Below, in pieces: positions 1 to 5,607 of a stretch of 6,308 nt of DNA. Made by a program: the position numbers and the translations under genes. The stretch's first letter is position 1. The number at the start of each line of letters is the position of its first letter. This stretch comes from an uncultured Bacteroidales bacterium (GTDB lineage Bacteria; Bacteroidota; Bacteroidia; Bacteroidales; Muribaculaceae), in contig CAMWUH010000130.1 in assembly GCA_947177325.1 (NCBI GenBank), positions 1-6,308 of the forward strand, written 5' to 3'. The notes under the pieces were generated by a model. The model did not search any database, was not told the DNA's origin, and saw nothing but the letters and a program-made list of their open reading frames with translations.

Positions 1-170
1 ACAACCGCGGTGTTGTAATGAACCCTGTCGATCACCCCATGGGTGGTGGTGAAGGCCGCGCTTCTGGTGGTCACCCACGTTCACGCAAGGGTCTTTACGC
101 TAAGGGTCTCAAGACACGTGCTCCGAAGAAACATTCTTCGAAATATATTATCGAAAGAAGAAAGAAGTAA
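1..170 (+). CDS. rplB: 50S ribosomal protein L2, C-terminal part (partial, 5' end outside window)
   Basis: Reading from base 3, 55 codons precede a TAA at 168-170. The peptide begins NRGVVMNPVDHP and continues through GGGEGR to a basic tail ending IIERRKK, which is the C-terminal segment of L2. L2 is a 23S rRNA-binding protein near the peptidyl transferase centre that helps join the subunits. The histidine of the DHP motif, corresponding to the functionally important His229 of E. coli L2 (numbered without the initiator Met), is present. The next histidine of the E. coli motif (DHPH) is methionine here (DHPM); from memory this is usual in Bacteroidota. The following rpsS starts 21 nt downstream, as expected in the S10 operon. 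Only about the last fifth of the protein is visible. Confidence 0.97.
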   Translation, partial: NRGVVMNPVDHPMGGGEGRASGGHPRSRKGLYAKGLKTRAPKKHSSKYIIERRKK

Positions 171-191
171 TTGATTAACTAAGCAACTTTT

Positions 192-461
192 ATGAGTCGT
201 TCATTAAAAAAAGGGCCCTTTATCAGCGTTAAGCTGGAAAAGAAAGTTTCGGCAATGGAAGAGTCAGGCAAAAAATCGGTTATCAAAACTTGGAGCCGTG
301 CCTCGATGATCGCCCCCGAATTTGTCGGTCACACTTTTGCAGTCCACAACGGTAACAAATTTATCCCTGTTTACGTTACCGAAAACATGGTAGGTCACAA
401 ACTCGGCGAATTCGCCCCCACCCGCACCTTCCGTGGTCACGCCGGCAACAAGAAAAAATAA
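192..461 (+). CDS. rpsS: 30S ribosomal protein S19
   Basis: This 89-residue protein matches S19 over its whole length. S19 sits in the head of the 30S subunit, contacts 16S rRNA together with S13, and lies near the A-site tRNA. Visible family landmarks are the N-terminal SRSLKKGPF (residues 2-10), KTWSR (32-36), AVHNG (50-54) and the signature VTENMVGHKLGEFAPTR (62-78), followed by RGHAGNKKK. E. coli S19 is 92 residues, so the length is normal. The ATG at 192 gives the conserved N-terminus. No Shine-Dalgarno motif precedes it; the upstream bases are A/T-rich. It lies between rplB and rplV as in nearly all bacteria. Confidence 0.98.
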   Translation: MSRSLKKGPFISVKLEKKVSAMEESGKKSVIKTWSRASMIAPEFVGHTFAVHNGNKFIPVYVTENMVGHKLGEFAPTRTFRGHAGNKKK

Positions 462-503
462 CAGGCCCCCAATTAATAATTGTAATAAATCAACCACACT
501 ACA

Positions 504-908
504 ATGGGTGTAAGAAAAAAAATATCAGCCGATAAACGCAAGGAAGCCCTGAAGGATGTAGCTTTTGCAAAGCTTACCAACATTCCTTCATCTCCCCGTA
601 AAATGCGCCTCGTTGCCGACTTAGTTCGTGGCAAAGAAGTGTTCCGCGCATTGGGCATCCTTAAATTCTCAAATAAAGAAGCAGCTGCCCGCCTCGAAAA
701 GCTCCTCCGCTCGGCCGTTGCAAACTGGGAAGCCAAAAACGATCGCAAAGCTGAGAGCGGTGAGCTCTACATCAGCACTATCTTCGTTAACTGCGCTCCT
801 ATGTTGAAACGTCTCCGCACAGCTCCACAAGGCCGTGGCTATCGTATTCGTAAACGTGCCAATCACGTAACAGTGATTGTTGACACAATTGACAACAAAG
901 TTAAATAA
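504..908 (+). CDS. rplV: 50S ribosomal protein L22
   Basis: The 134-residue product is L22, which binds several 23S rRNA domains during early assembly and lines the peptide exit tunnel with a long beta-hairpin. The core signature SPRKMRLVADLVRGK is at residues 30-44. The tunnel hairpin, LKRLRTAPQGRGYRIRKR, is at 101-118 and is followed by HVTVIVDT. Compared with E. coli, the hairpin has neither the insertion nor the deletion associated with macrolide resistance in some bacteria. The N-terminus, MGVRKKISADKRKEA, resembles the extended form seen in Bacteroidota. The 42-nt gap from rpsS is the second longest in the window. There is no Shine-Dalgarno motif. Confidence 0.98.
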   Translation: MGVRKKISADKRKEALKDVAFAKLTNIPSSPRKMRLVADLVRGKEVFRALGILKFSNKEAAARLEKLLRSAVANWEAKNDRKAESGELYISTIFVNCAPMLKRLRTAPQGRGYRIRKRANHVTVIVDTIDNKVK

Positions 909-921
909 TTGACGTATAGAT

Positions 922-1653
922 ATGGGACAAAAAGTAAATCCAATTAGCAATCGCTTAGGTGTCATCCGTGGCTGGGACTCTAACTGGTACGGTGGCAAAA
1001 AATATGGCGATACACTGCTCGAGGACTCTAAGCTCAGAAAATATCTTAACGTCCGCTTAGCTAAATCAAGCGTGTCACGCATCGTTATCGAGCGTACCCT
1101 CAAGCTCATCACTATCACCGTTTGCACTTCTCGCCCCGGTTTGATTATCGGTAAAGGCGGTTCAGAAGTTGACAAACTCAAAGAAGAGCTCAAGAAAATT
1201 ACTGACAAAGACGTTCAAATCAACATCTTTGAAGTAAAACGCCCCGAACTCGATGCACAAATCGTAGCAAACTCAATCGCTCGCCAAATCGAAGGCAAAG
1301 TAGCTTATCGTCGCGCCGTGAAAATGGCAATCGCATCAACAATGCGTGCCGGTGCTGAAGGTATTAAAGTGCAAGTTTCAGGTCGCTTGAACGGTGCTGA
1401 AATGGCTCGCTCTGAAATGTTCAAAGAAGGCCGCACTCCGCTGCACACTCTCCGTGCCGATATCGACTATGCTCTCGTTGAAGCCCATACTAAAGTAGGT
1501 GTAATCGGCGTGAAAGTTTGGATTTGTCGCGGTGAAGTTTACGGTAAACGTGACCTCGCTCCTCAATTCAGCGCTCAATCAAAAGAGCCCCGTCGCGAAA
1601 ACAACGGCGCACCCCGTCGCGGTGGCTTCCGCAAACCCAAAGGCAACCGTTAA
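922..1653 (+). CDS. rpsC: 30S ribosomal protein S3
   Basis: This 243-residue protein is S3, which binds the head of the 30S subunit and forms part of the mRNA entry channel and helicase together with S4 and S5. It starts with the typical MGQKVNPISNRLG. A KH-type RNA-binding domain follows, with the GxxG loop GKGG at residues 77-80. The C-terminal domain has the signatures GRLNGAEMARSE (154-165) and RTPLHTLRADIDYA (171-184). The tail from about residue 219 to the end is rich in Arg, Pro, Gly and Asn and is probably disordered, rRNA-contacting sequence; such tails vary between lineages. It begins 13 nt after rplV, with no Shine-Dalgarno motif before it. Confidence 0.98.
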   Translation: MGQKVNPISNRLGVIRGWDSNWYGGKKYGDTLLEDSKLRKYLNVRLAKSSVSRIVIERTLKLITITVCTSRPGLIIGKGGSEVDKLKEELKKITDKDVQINIFEVKRPELDAQIVANSIARQIEGKVAYRRAVKMAIASTMRAGAEGIKVQVSGRLNGAEMARSEMFKEGRTPLHTLRADIDYALVEAHTKVGVIGVKVWICRGEVYGKRDLAPQFSAQSKEPRRENNGAPRRGGFRKPKGNR

Positions 1654-1679
1654 ACCATTAATACAAAATCTACAACACA

Positions 1680-2111
1680 ATGTTACAACCAAAGAAAACT
1701 AAATTTCGCAGACAACAGAAAGGCCGTATGAAGGGCAACGCCCAACGCGGTAATCAGTTGGCATTTGGTTCGTTCGGCATCAAGACTTTGGAATCGAAAT
1801 GGATTACCGGTCGTCAAATAGAAGCCGCTCGTATCGCTGTGACTCGTTATATGCAACGTCAGGGTCAAATCTGGATCCGCATCTTCCCTGACAAACCTAT
1901 CACTAAAAAGCCTGCCGAAGTACGTATGGGTAAAGGTAAAGGTTCTCCCGAAGGCTTCGTCGCCCCCGTTACCCCCGGTCGCATGCTTATCGAAGTTGAA
2001 GGCGTAAGCTACGATATTGCTAAAGAAGCACTTCGTCTTGCCGCTCAAAAACTTCCTGTGGTAACCAAGTTTGTCGTTCGTCGCGACTATGACCCAACTC
2101 AAAACGTCTAA
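1680..2111 (+). CDS. rplP: 50S ribosomal protein L16
   Basis: This 143-residue protein is L16, a late-assembling 50S protein that organises the A-tRNA binding region near the central protuberance. It begins MLQPKKTKFRRQQKGR, the family N-terminus. QIEAARIAVTRY is at 46-57, WIRIFPDKP at 65-73 and the signature RMGKGKG at 82-88, followed by VTPGRMLIEVEG. Arg82 aligns with E. coli L16 Arg81, the residue hydroxylated there by YcfD; whether it is modified here cannot be read from the DNA. The length fits the family (E. coli 136). The gene lies 26 nt after rpsC and 9 nt before rpmC. Confidence 0.98.
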   Translation: MLQPKKTKFRRQQKGRMKGNAQRGNQLAFGSFGIKTLESKWITGRQIEAARIAVTRYMQRQGQIWIRIFPDKPITKKPAEVRMGKGKGSPEGFVAPVTPGRMLIEVEGVSYDIAKEALRLAAQKLPVVTKFVVRRDYDPTQNV

Positions 2112-2120
2112 TTTATCAAG

Positions 2121-2318
2121 ATGAAAAAGGAAGAAATCAAAGAAATGACAACAGCTGACTTGAAGGAACGTCTGGCTCAAATCGAGCAGGAATACCTTCA
2201 GGAGAAAGCTAACCATGCCGTTTCACCTCTGGAAAATCCGGCTAAAATCACAGCCGATCGCAAAACCATCGCACGTATCAAGACTGAGCTTCGCCAGCGC
2301 GAGCTCAACAACAAATAA
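2121..2318 (+). CDS. rpmC: 50S ribosomal protein L29
   Basis: This 65-residue, highly charged, largely helical protein is L29, which lies next to the exit of the peptide tunnel and, with L23, forms part of the docking site for nascent-chain factors such as trigger factor and SRP. The identifying features are the N-terminal KKEEIKEMTTADLKERL, a long helical hairpin, and the C-terminal signature ARIKTELRQREL at 51-62. Length and position between rplP and rpsQ are as expected. The start lies 9 nt after the rplP stop with no Shine-Dalgarno motif, so translational coupling to rplP is plausible but not shown. Confidence 0.97.
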   Translation: MKKEEIKEMTTADLKERLAQIEQEYLQEKANHAVSPLENPAKITADRKTIARIKTELRQRELNNK

Positions 2319-2336
2319 TCCCAACACCCTCAAATC

Positions 2337-2594
2337 ATGGAAAAAAGAAATCTTAGAAAAGAACGTATTGGGGTTGTTTCGTCAAACAAAGGCGACAAGA
2401 CCATCACCGTAACCATCAAGTGGAAAGAAAAACATCCCATTTACGGTAAATTCGTTAACAAGTCAAAGAAATATCACGCTCACGACGAAAAGAACGAATG
2501 TGAAGTAGGCGACACCGTACGCCTGATGGAAACACGCCCCTTGAGCAAAACCAAACGATGGAGATTAGTCGAAATCATTGAAAAAGTAAAATAA
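2337..2594 (+). CDS. rpsQ: 30S ribosomal protein S17
   Basis: The 85-residue product is S17, an OB-fold primary 16S rRNA-binding protein of the 30S body that takes part in early assembly. Visible markers are GVVSSNKGDKTITV (12-25), the central HPIYGKFV, and the signature GDTVRLMETRPLSKTKRW (58-75) leading to a short basic C-terminus. E. coli S17 is 84 residues. In E. coli this gene ends the S10 operon and a separate spc promoter follows. Here only 7 nt separate it from rplN, so the two operons appear fused into one transcription unit. Confidence 0.98.
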   Translation: MEKRNLRKERIGVVSSNKGDKTITVTIKWKEKHPIYGKFVNKSKKYHAHDEKNECEVGDTVRLMETRPLSKTKRWRLVEIIEKVK

Positions 2595-2601
2595 CACCAA
2601 T

Positions 2602-2967
2602 ATGATACAAACAGAATCACGCCTTACCGTAGCCGACAACTCAGGCGCAAAAGAAGCCCTCTGCATCCACGTGCTGGGCGGTACCGGCCGTCGCTACGCA
2701 TCTGTTGGCGATATCATCGTAGTCTCAGTTAAGAGCGTTATCCCCTCATCTGACGTTAAAAAAGGCACCGTTTCGAAAGCCGTTGTCGTTCGCACTAAGA
2801 AAGAAGTTCGTCGTCCCGACGGCTCTTACATCCGCTTCGATGACAATGCTTGCGTGTTACTTAATAACGCAGGCGAGCTTCGTGGTACTCGTATCTTCGG
2901 CCCCGTTGCCCGCGAACTCCGTAACACCAACATGAAAATCGTTTCATTGGCTCCCGAAGTTCTTTAA
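2602..2967 (+). CDS. rplN: 50S ribosomal protein L14
   Basis: This 121-residue protein is L14, one of the most conserved 50S proteins. It sits on the subunit interface beside L19, takes part in an intersubunit bridge and is the docking surface for the silencing factor RsfS. It begins MIQTESRLTVADNSGAKE. KGTVSKAVVVRTKKEVRR is at 54-71 and GTRIFGPVARELR at 95-107. E. coli L14 is 123 residues. In E. coli it is the first gene of the spc operon; here it follows rpsQ by 7 nt with no room for a separate promoter in the gap. Confidence 0.98.
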   Translation: MIQTESRLTVADNSGAKEALCIHVLGGTGRRYASVGDIIVVSVKSVIPSSDVKKGTVSKAVVVRTKKEVRRPDGSYIRFDDNACVLLNNAGELRGTRIFGPVARELRNTNMKIVSLAPEVL

Positions 2968-2989
2968 TCATTAACATTTTCAACTCATC

Positions 2990-3310
2990 ATGAGAAAAGT
3001 AAATATTAAAAAAGGCGACAACGTTTATGTTCTCACAGGAGAAGATCGTGGCAAAGAAGGCCGTGTACTTTCAGTAGAAGCCGCTAAAAACCGCGCTATC
3101 GTTGAAGGCGTAAACATTGTTACCAAGGCTGCTAAACCCAGCGCTAAGCATCCACAAGGAGGCCTCATCAAAATGGAAGCTCCTATCAATATCTCTAACC
3201 TGGCACTCATTGACCCCAAAACCGGCAAGCCAACCCGCGTCGGCTACCGTGTTAACGAAGATGGCTCAAAAGTGCGTTATTCTAAAAAATCAGGAGAAGA
3301 AATTAAATAA
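2990..3310 (+). CDS. rplX: 50S ribosomal protein L24
   Basis: The 106-residue product is L24, an assembly-initiator protein that binds the 5' domain of 23S rRNA near the tunnel exit. A KOW motif occupies roughly residues 7-30 (KKGDNVYVLTGEDRGKEGRV). It is followed by HPQGGLIKMEAPINISN at 54-70, also characteristic of L24. Length is normal (E. coli 104). The TAA stop at 3308-3310 shares its last base with the rplE ATG at 3310-3312 (TAATG), the only overlapping gene pair in the window, which makes translational coupling of rplE to rplX likely. Confidence 0.97.
   Translation: MRKVNIKKGDNVYVLTGEDRGKEGRVLSVEAAKNRAIVEGVNIVTKAAKPSAKHPQGGLIKMEAPINISNLALIDPKTGKPTRVGYRVNEDGSKVRYSKKSGEEIK
3292..3296 (+). 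promoter_or_regulatory. Shine-Dalgarno-like AGGAG upstream of rplE
   Basis: AGGAG lies inside the last codons of rplX, 13 nt before the rplE ATG. It is the only good match to a Shine-Dalgarno core that I found upstream of a start codon in this window. The spacing is longer than the usual 5-9 nt and the bases also encode part of the rplX tail (SGEEIK), so it may be coincidental. It could assist re-initiation at the overlapping stop/start. Confidence 0.25.
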
Positions 3311-3858
3311 TGAGCACTAACACCCTTAAGAAAGACTATCAGGAACGTATCGTTCCTGCCTTGACTAAAGAGTTTAACTACTCAACAGTCATGCAAGTGC
3401 CCCGCCTTGAAAAGATCGTTATCAACCAAGGCCTCGGCGAAGCAACTCAAGATAAGAAAATCATTGAGACTGCAATCAACGAGCTCACTGCCATCACTGG
3501 CCAGAAAGCCGTACCCACTTTGTCACGCAAAGACATCTCAAACTTCAAAGTGCGTAAAAAAATGCCCATCGGCGTTCGCGTTACACTTCGTCGTGAAAAG
3601 ATGTATGAATTCCTGGAACGTTTGGTTCGCGTTGCCCTTCCCCGTATCCGTGACTTCAAAGGCATCGAAAGCAAACTTGACGGCCGCGGTAACTATACAC
3701 TCGGCATCAACGAGCAAATCATCTTCCCTGAAATCAACATCGATGCTATCAGCAAACTCCTTGGCATGAACATTACTTTCGTAACTTCAGCCAACACCGA
3801 CGAAGAGGGCTATGCGCTGTTGAAACAATTTGGTTTACCCTTTAAAAACGCAAAATAA
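3310..3858 (+). CDS. rplE: 50S ribosomal protein L5
   Basis: This 182-residue protein is L5, which binds 5S rRNA together with L18 and places it in the central protuberance, where it contacts P-site tRNA and 30S protein S13. Visible landmarks are the family signature around residues 32-43 (RLEKIVINQGLG), GQKAVPTLSRKDISNFKVRK (64-83), the GVRVTLR strand (88-94) and the C-terminal NYTLGINEQIIFPEI (128-142). E. coli L5 is 179 residues. The start overlaps the rplX stop by one base. In E. coli the S8 autogenous repressor site lies at this rplX-rplE junction; the compressed junction here leaves no spacer in which to see such a site. Confidence 0.98.
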   Translation: MSTNTLKKDYQERIVPALTKEFNYSTVMQVPRLEKIVINQGLGEATQDKKIIETAINELTAITGQKAVPTLSRKDISNFKVRKKMPIGVRVTLRREKMYEFLERLVRVALPRIRDFKGIESKLDGRGNYTLGINEQIIFPEINIDAISKLLGMNITFVTSANTDEEGYALLKQFGLPFKNAK

Positions 3859-3861
3859 CAA

Positions 3862-4131
3862 ATGGCAAAAGAATCAATGAAAGCTCGCGAAGTGAAGCGC
3901 GCCAAACTTGTAGCCAAATATGCTGCCAAAAAAGCTGCCCTCAAAGCAGCCGGCGACTATGAAGCTCTCCAGGCTCTTCCCAAAAACGCCTCAAGCGTGC
4001 GCCTCCACAATCGCTGTTCAATCACAGGCCGTCCGAAAGGCTACATTCGCCAATTTGGTATCTCTCGTATCCAATTCCGCGAAATGGCTTCAGCCGGTCT
4101 TATCCCCGGAGTGAAAAAGGCAAGCTGGTAA
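3862..4131 (+). CDS. rpsN: 30S ribosomal protein S14, zinc-independent (C-) type
   Basis: The 89-residue product is S14, a 30S head protein near the decoding side that is needed for late assembly. The signature region is RLHNRCSITGRPKGYIRQFG (47-66), ending GVKKASW. Zinc-ribbon (C+) versions have four cysteines here. This protein keeps only Cys51; the other three positions carry Thr54, Ser68 and Gln71, so it should not bind zinc. It is shorter than the 101-residue E. coli C- protein, consistent with the short C- form. It starts 3 nt after the rplE stop, so translational coupling is likely. A long 140-nt gap follows it. Confidence 0.97.
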   Translation: MAKESMKAREVKRAKLVAKYAAKKAALKAAGDYEALQALPKNASSVRLHNRCSITGRPKGYIRQFGISRIQFREMASAGLIPGVKKASW

Positions 4132-4185
4132 TCAGCCATCGGCAAGCCAATCATCCACTTGAGGATTATCAAAATCGACGATATC

Positions 4186-4215
4186 CCGGTCAATCGTTGC
4201 AATACTTTGACACGG
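4186..4215 (+). other. Inverted repeat (hairpin 1) in the rpsN-rpsH spacer
   Basis: CCG GTCAA at 4186-4193 pairs with TTGAC (4207-4211) and CGG (4213-4215), giving eight base pairs with one bulged A at 4212 and a 13-nt loop. No U-run follows, so it is not an intrinsic terminator. Pairing was found by eye; stability was not calculated. Confidence 0.35.
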
Positions 4216-4232
4216 AACAACGTTAATTAAAT

Positions 4233-4256
4233 ATTGTTGGGGCTACCCCAATCAAT
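4233..4256 (+). other. Inverted repeat (hairpin 2) 15 nt before the rpsH start
   Basis: ATTG TTGGGG at 4233-4242 pairs with CCCCAA (4246-4251) and CAAT (4253-4256) around a CTA loop. This gives ten base pairs with a single bulged T at 4252. The GC-rich upper stem makes it the strongest hairpin seen in the window. It ends 15 nt upstream of the rpsH ATG, where it could hinder or be recognised near ribosome loading. Only three T residues follow (part of TTTAAC), which argues against a terminator. Confidence 0.5.
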
Positions 4257-4271
4257 TTAACAAACAATAAA

Positions 4272-4670
4272 ATGACTGATACAATAGCAGACTACTTAAC
4301 AAGATTGAGGAATGCAATCAAAGCTAACCACCGCGTAGTGGAAGTTCCCGCCTCAAACTTGAAAAAAGAAATCACCAAGATTCTTTTTGAACAGGGCTAT
4401 ATCCTTAACTACAAGTTCGTAGAAGGTGATACCCCCCAAGGTACAATCAAAATCGCCCTTAAATACGATCCCGTTGATCGTGTAAACGCAATTAAAGGCC
4501 TCAAACGCGTTTCTCGCCCCGGCCTTCGTCAATACACCGGCTACAAAGATATGCCCCGTGTGCTCAACGGCCTTGGCATCGCCATCCTTTCTACTTCGAA
4601 AGGTGTGATGACCAATAAGAAAGCCAAAGAGCTTCAGATTGGTGGCGAAGTGCTTTGCTACGTTTATTAA
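4272..4670 (+). CDS. rpsH: 30S ribosomal protein S8
   Basis: This 132-residue protein is S8, a primary 16S rRNA-binding protein of the central domain and, in E. coli, the autogenous translational repressor of the spc operon. The N-terminus has TDTIADYLTRLRNAIKA, typical of the family. The C-terminal signature GIAILSTSKGVMTNKKA (102-118) leads to GGEVLCYVY at the end. The STSKGVMT stretch (107-114) forms the RNA-contacting loop in known S8 structures. Length is normal (E. coli 130). It is preceded by the unusually long structured spacer at 4132-4271, making it the only gene here with a sizeable leader of its own. Confidence 0.98.
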   Translation: MTDTIADYLTRLRNAIKANHRVVEVPASNLKKEITKILFEQGYILNYKFVEGDTPQGTIKIALKYDPVDRVNAIKGLKRVSRPGLRQYTGYKDMPRVLNGLGIAILSTSKGVMTNKKAKELQIGGEVLCYVY

Positions 4671-4691
4671 TCTTAATTAGAAGAAACAACT

Positions 4692-5246
4692 ATGTCAAGA
4701 ATAGGTAAAGCACCCATAGAAATCCCCGCTGGCGTAACCGTTAAAATCGACGGTAACAACGTCACTGTCAAAGGCCCCAAAGGTGAATTGACTCAAACCG
4801 TTAACCCCGACCTCACAGTTAAAGTAGAAGATAATCACTTGATTATCGAGCGCCCCACTGATGACCGCGAACATCGCGCTCAACACGGCCTCTACCGTGC
4901 ACTGCTCCACAATATGGTCGTTGGCGTTTCAACCGGTTATCGCAAAGAAATGGAATTAGTAGGCGTAGGTTACCGCGCAGCAGCTACCGGCCAAGTGCTT
5001 GAGCTGTCATTAGGTTTCTCTCACGCTATCTATATCAAACTTCCCCCCGAAGTTAAAGTTGAAGCTAAAACCGAGCGTAACAAAAACCCGCTTATCATCC
5101 TTGAAAGCGACGCCAAACAACTCCTCGGTCAAGTTTGCGCCAAAATTCGCTCACTCCGCAAACCTGAACCCTACAAAGGCAAAGGTATTAAATTCGTTGG
5201 CGAAATCATTCGCCGCAAATCTGGTAAATCGGCAGGCGCCAAATAA
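4692..5246 (+). CDS. rplF: 50S ribosomal protein L6
   Basis: The 184-residue product is L6, a two-domain protein that arose by internal duplication. It binds 23S rRNA near the sarcin-ricin loop and the base of the L7/L12 stalk, where elongation factors act. It begins MSRIGKAPIEIPAGV. HGLYRALLHNMVVGV (65-79) ends the first domain, and the C-terminal signature PYKGKGIKF is at 160-168, followed by a basic tail. E. coli L6 is 177 residues. The gene starts 21 nt after rpsH and is followed by only 14 A/T-rich bases before the proposed ATT start of rplR. Confidence 0.98.
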   Translation: MSRIGKAPIEIPAGVTVKIDGNNVTVKGPKGELTQTVNPDLTVKVEDNHLIIERPTDDREHRAQHGLYRALLHNMVVGVSTGYRKEMELVGVGYRAAATGQVLELSLGFSHAIYIKLPPEVKVEAKTERNKNPLIILESDAKQLLGQVCAKIRSLRKPEPYKGKGIKFVGEIIRRKSGKSAGAK

Positions 5247-5263
5247 TTAAAAGCTAAGAAATT
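5247..5263 (+). promoter_or_regulatory. rplR translation start region with non-canonical ATT codon
   Basis: Fourteen bases (TTAAAAGCTAAGAA) lie between the rplF stop and ATT at 5261-5263. They are A-rich and lack a Shine-Dalgarno motif, like the other start regions here. An in-frame TAA at 5255-5257 sets the upstream limit of rplR. From there to the ATG at 5342 the rplR frame has no ATG, GTG, TTG or CTG codon; the region has no ATG in any frame. ATT sits exactly where related L18 proteins have their initiator Met, three codons before the conserved Lys of the KIQRR motif. Confidence 0.7.
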
Positions 5264-5602
5264 ATCTCCAAGATACAAAGAAGAAATAAAATCAAGACAC
5301 GCATCCGTGGTAAAATCTCCGGCACTGCACAGCGCCCCCGTATGACTGTCTTCCGTAGCAACAAACAAATCTACGTTCAACTCATCGATGACCTCGCAGG
5401 TGCAACCCTTGCTTCTGCCTCTTCTAAAGGTATCGAAGAAGGTACTAAAGTTGAAATCGCTGCCAAAGTTGGCGCCGATATCGCTCAAAAAGCCCTCGCA
5501 GCCGGCATCACAGAAGTTGTTTTCGACCGTAATGGATATCTTTTCCACGGCCGCGTTAAATCATTAGCTGACGCCGCACGCAATGGCGGACTTAAATTTT
5601 AA
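5261..5602 (+). CDS. rplR: 50S ribosomal protein L18, apparent ATT (AUU) start
   Basis: L18 binds 5S rRNA with L5 and anchors it in the central protuberance. Read from ATT at 5261, the product has 113 residues. Its first 27 residues (basic stretch SKIQRRNKIKTRIRGKISG and then TAQRPR) match the conserved rRNA-binding N-terminus. They lead into MTVFRSNKQIYVQ (28-40) and the C-terminal VVFDRNGYLFHGRV and ADAARNGGLKF. Bacteroidota L18 proteins, as I recall them, are about 114 residues and begin M-x-x-K-I-x-R-R, so ATT aligns with their Met. The first ATG in frame (5342) would give 86 residues and remove the conserved N-terminus, so I reject it as the start. AUU is a rare initiator, known in E. 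coli infC and pcnB. A single-base error converting ATG to ATT is the main alternative. Gene identity is secure; the start codon is inferred. Confidence 0.92.
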   Translation: MISKIQRRNKIKTRIRGKISGTAQRPRMTVFRSNKQIYVQLIDDLAGATLASASSKGIEEGTKVEIAAKVGADIAQKALAAGITEVVFDRNGYLFHGRVKSLADAARNGGLKF

Positions 5603-5607
5603 AAATC

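Larger units (their letters stand above)
4132..4271 (+). promoter_or_regulatory. Long structured spacer before rpsH, candidate mRNA regulatory element
   Basis: These 140 nt hold no ORF I can support and are more than three times longer than any other spacer in the window. At least two imperfect but compact inverted repeats are present (4186-4215 and 4233-4256), plus a weak four-pair stem at 4153-4156/4163-4166. The segment just before the rpsH ATG is unstructured and A-rich, the typical translation-start context in Bacteroidota. In E. coli, S8 represses the spc operon by binding mRNA at the rplX-rplE junction; a structured leader directly before the S8 gene could be an equivalent control point. 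That is inference from position only; I do not see a clear copy of the S8-binding helix of 16S rRNA. Alternatives are an internal promoter, an RNA-processing site or decayed sequence. Confidence 0.35.

Noticed and set aside
470..482. Perfect five-pair inverted repeat CAATT-AAT-AATTG between rpsS and rplV
   Set aside because: It is short and almost all A/T pairs, so it is weak and expected by chance in an A/T-rich spacer.
669..1208. 179-codon open frame on the minus strand across rplV and rpsC
   Set aside because: It lies wholly opposite two strongly conserved ribosomal protein genes and resembles no family I recognise; it is a shadow of their codon bias.
1683..2216. 177-codon open frame on the minus strand opposite rplP and rpmC
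   Set aside because: It is antisense to conserved genes, rich in Phe from antisense Lys/Glu codons, and has no recognisable domain.
4203..4209. TACTTTG as a possible Bacteroidota -7 promoter element (TAnnTTTG) before rpsH
   Set aside because: It is one base short of the consensus spacing, there is no suitably placed -33 TTG, and the bases lie in the loop and stem of hairpin 1.
4233..4260. Hairpin 2 as an intrinsic terminator
   Set aside because: Only three T residues follow the stem, and essential operon genes continue immediately downstream.
5171..5548. Minus-strand 125-codon open frame opposite the rplF-rplR junction
   Set aside because: It is antisense to L6 and L18 coding sequence. It might tempt a caller because the L18 start is non-canonical, but the plus-strand L18 homology is decisive.
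5342..5602. 86-residue version of L18 starting at the internal ATG
   Set aside because: It removes 27 upstream in-frame residues that match the conserved basic, 5S rRNA-binding N-terminus of L18 and would leave a 95-nt gap after rplF.
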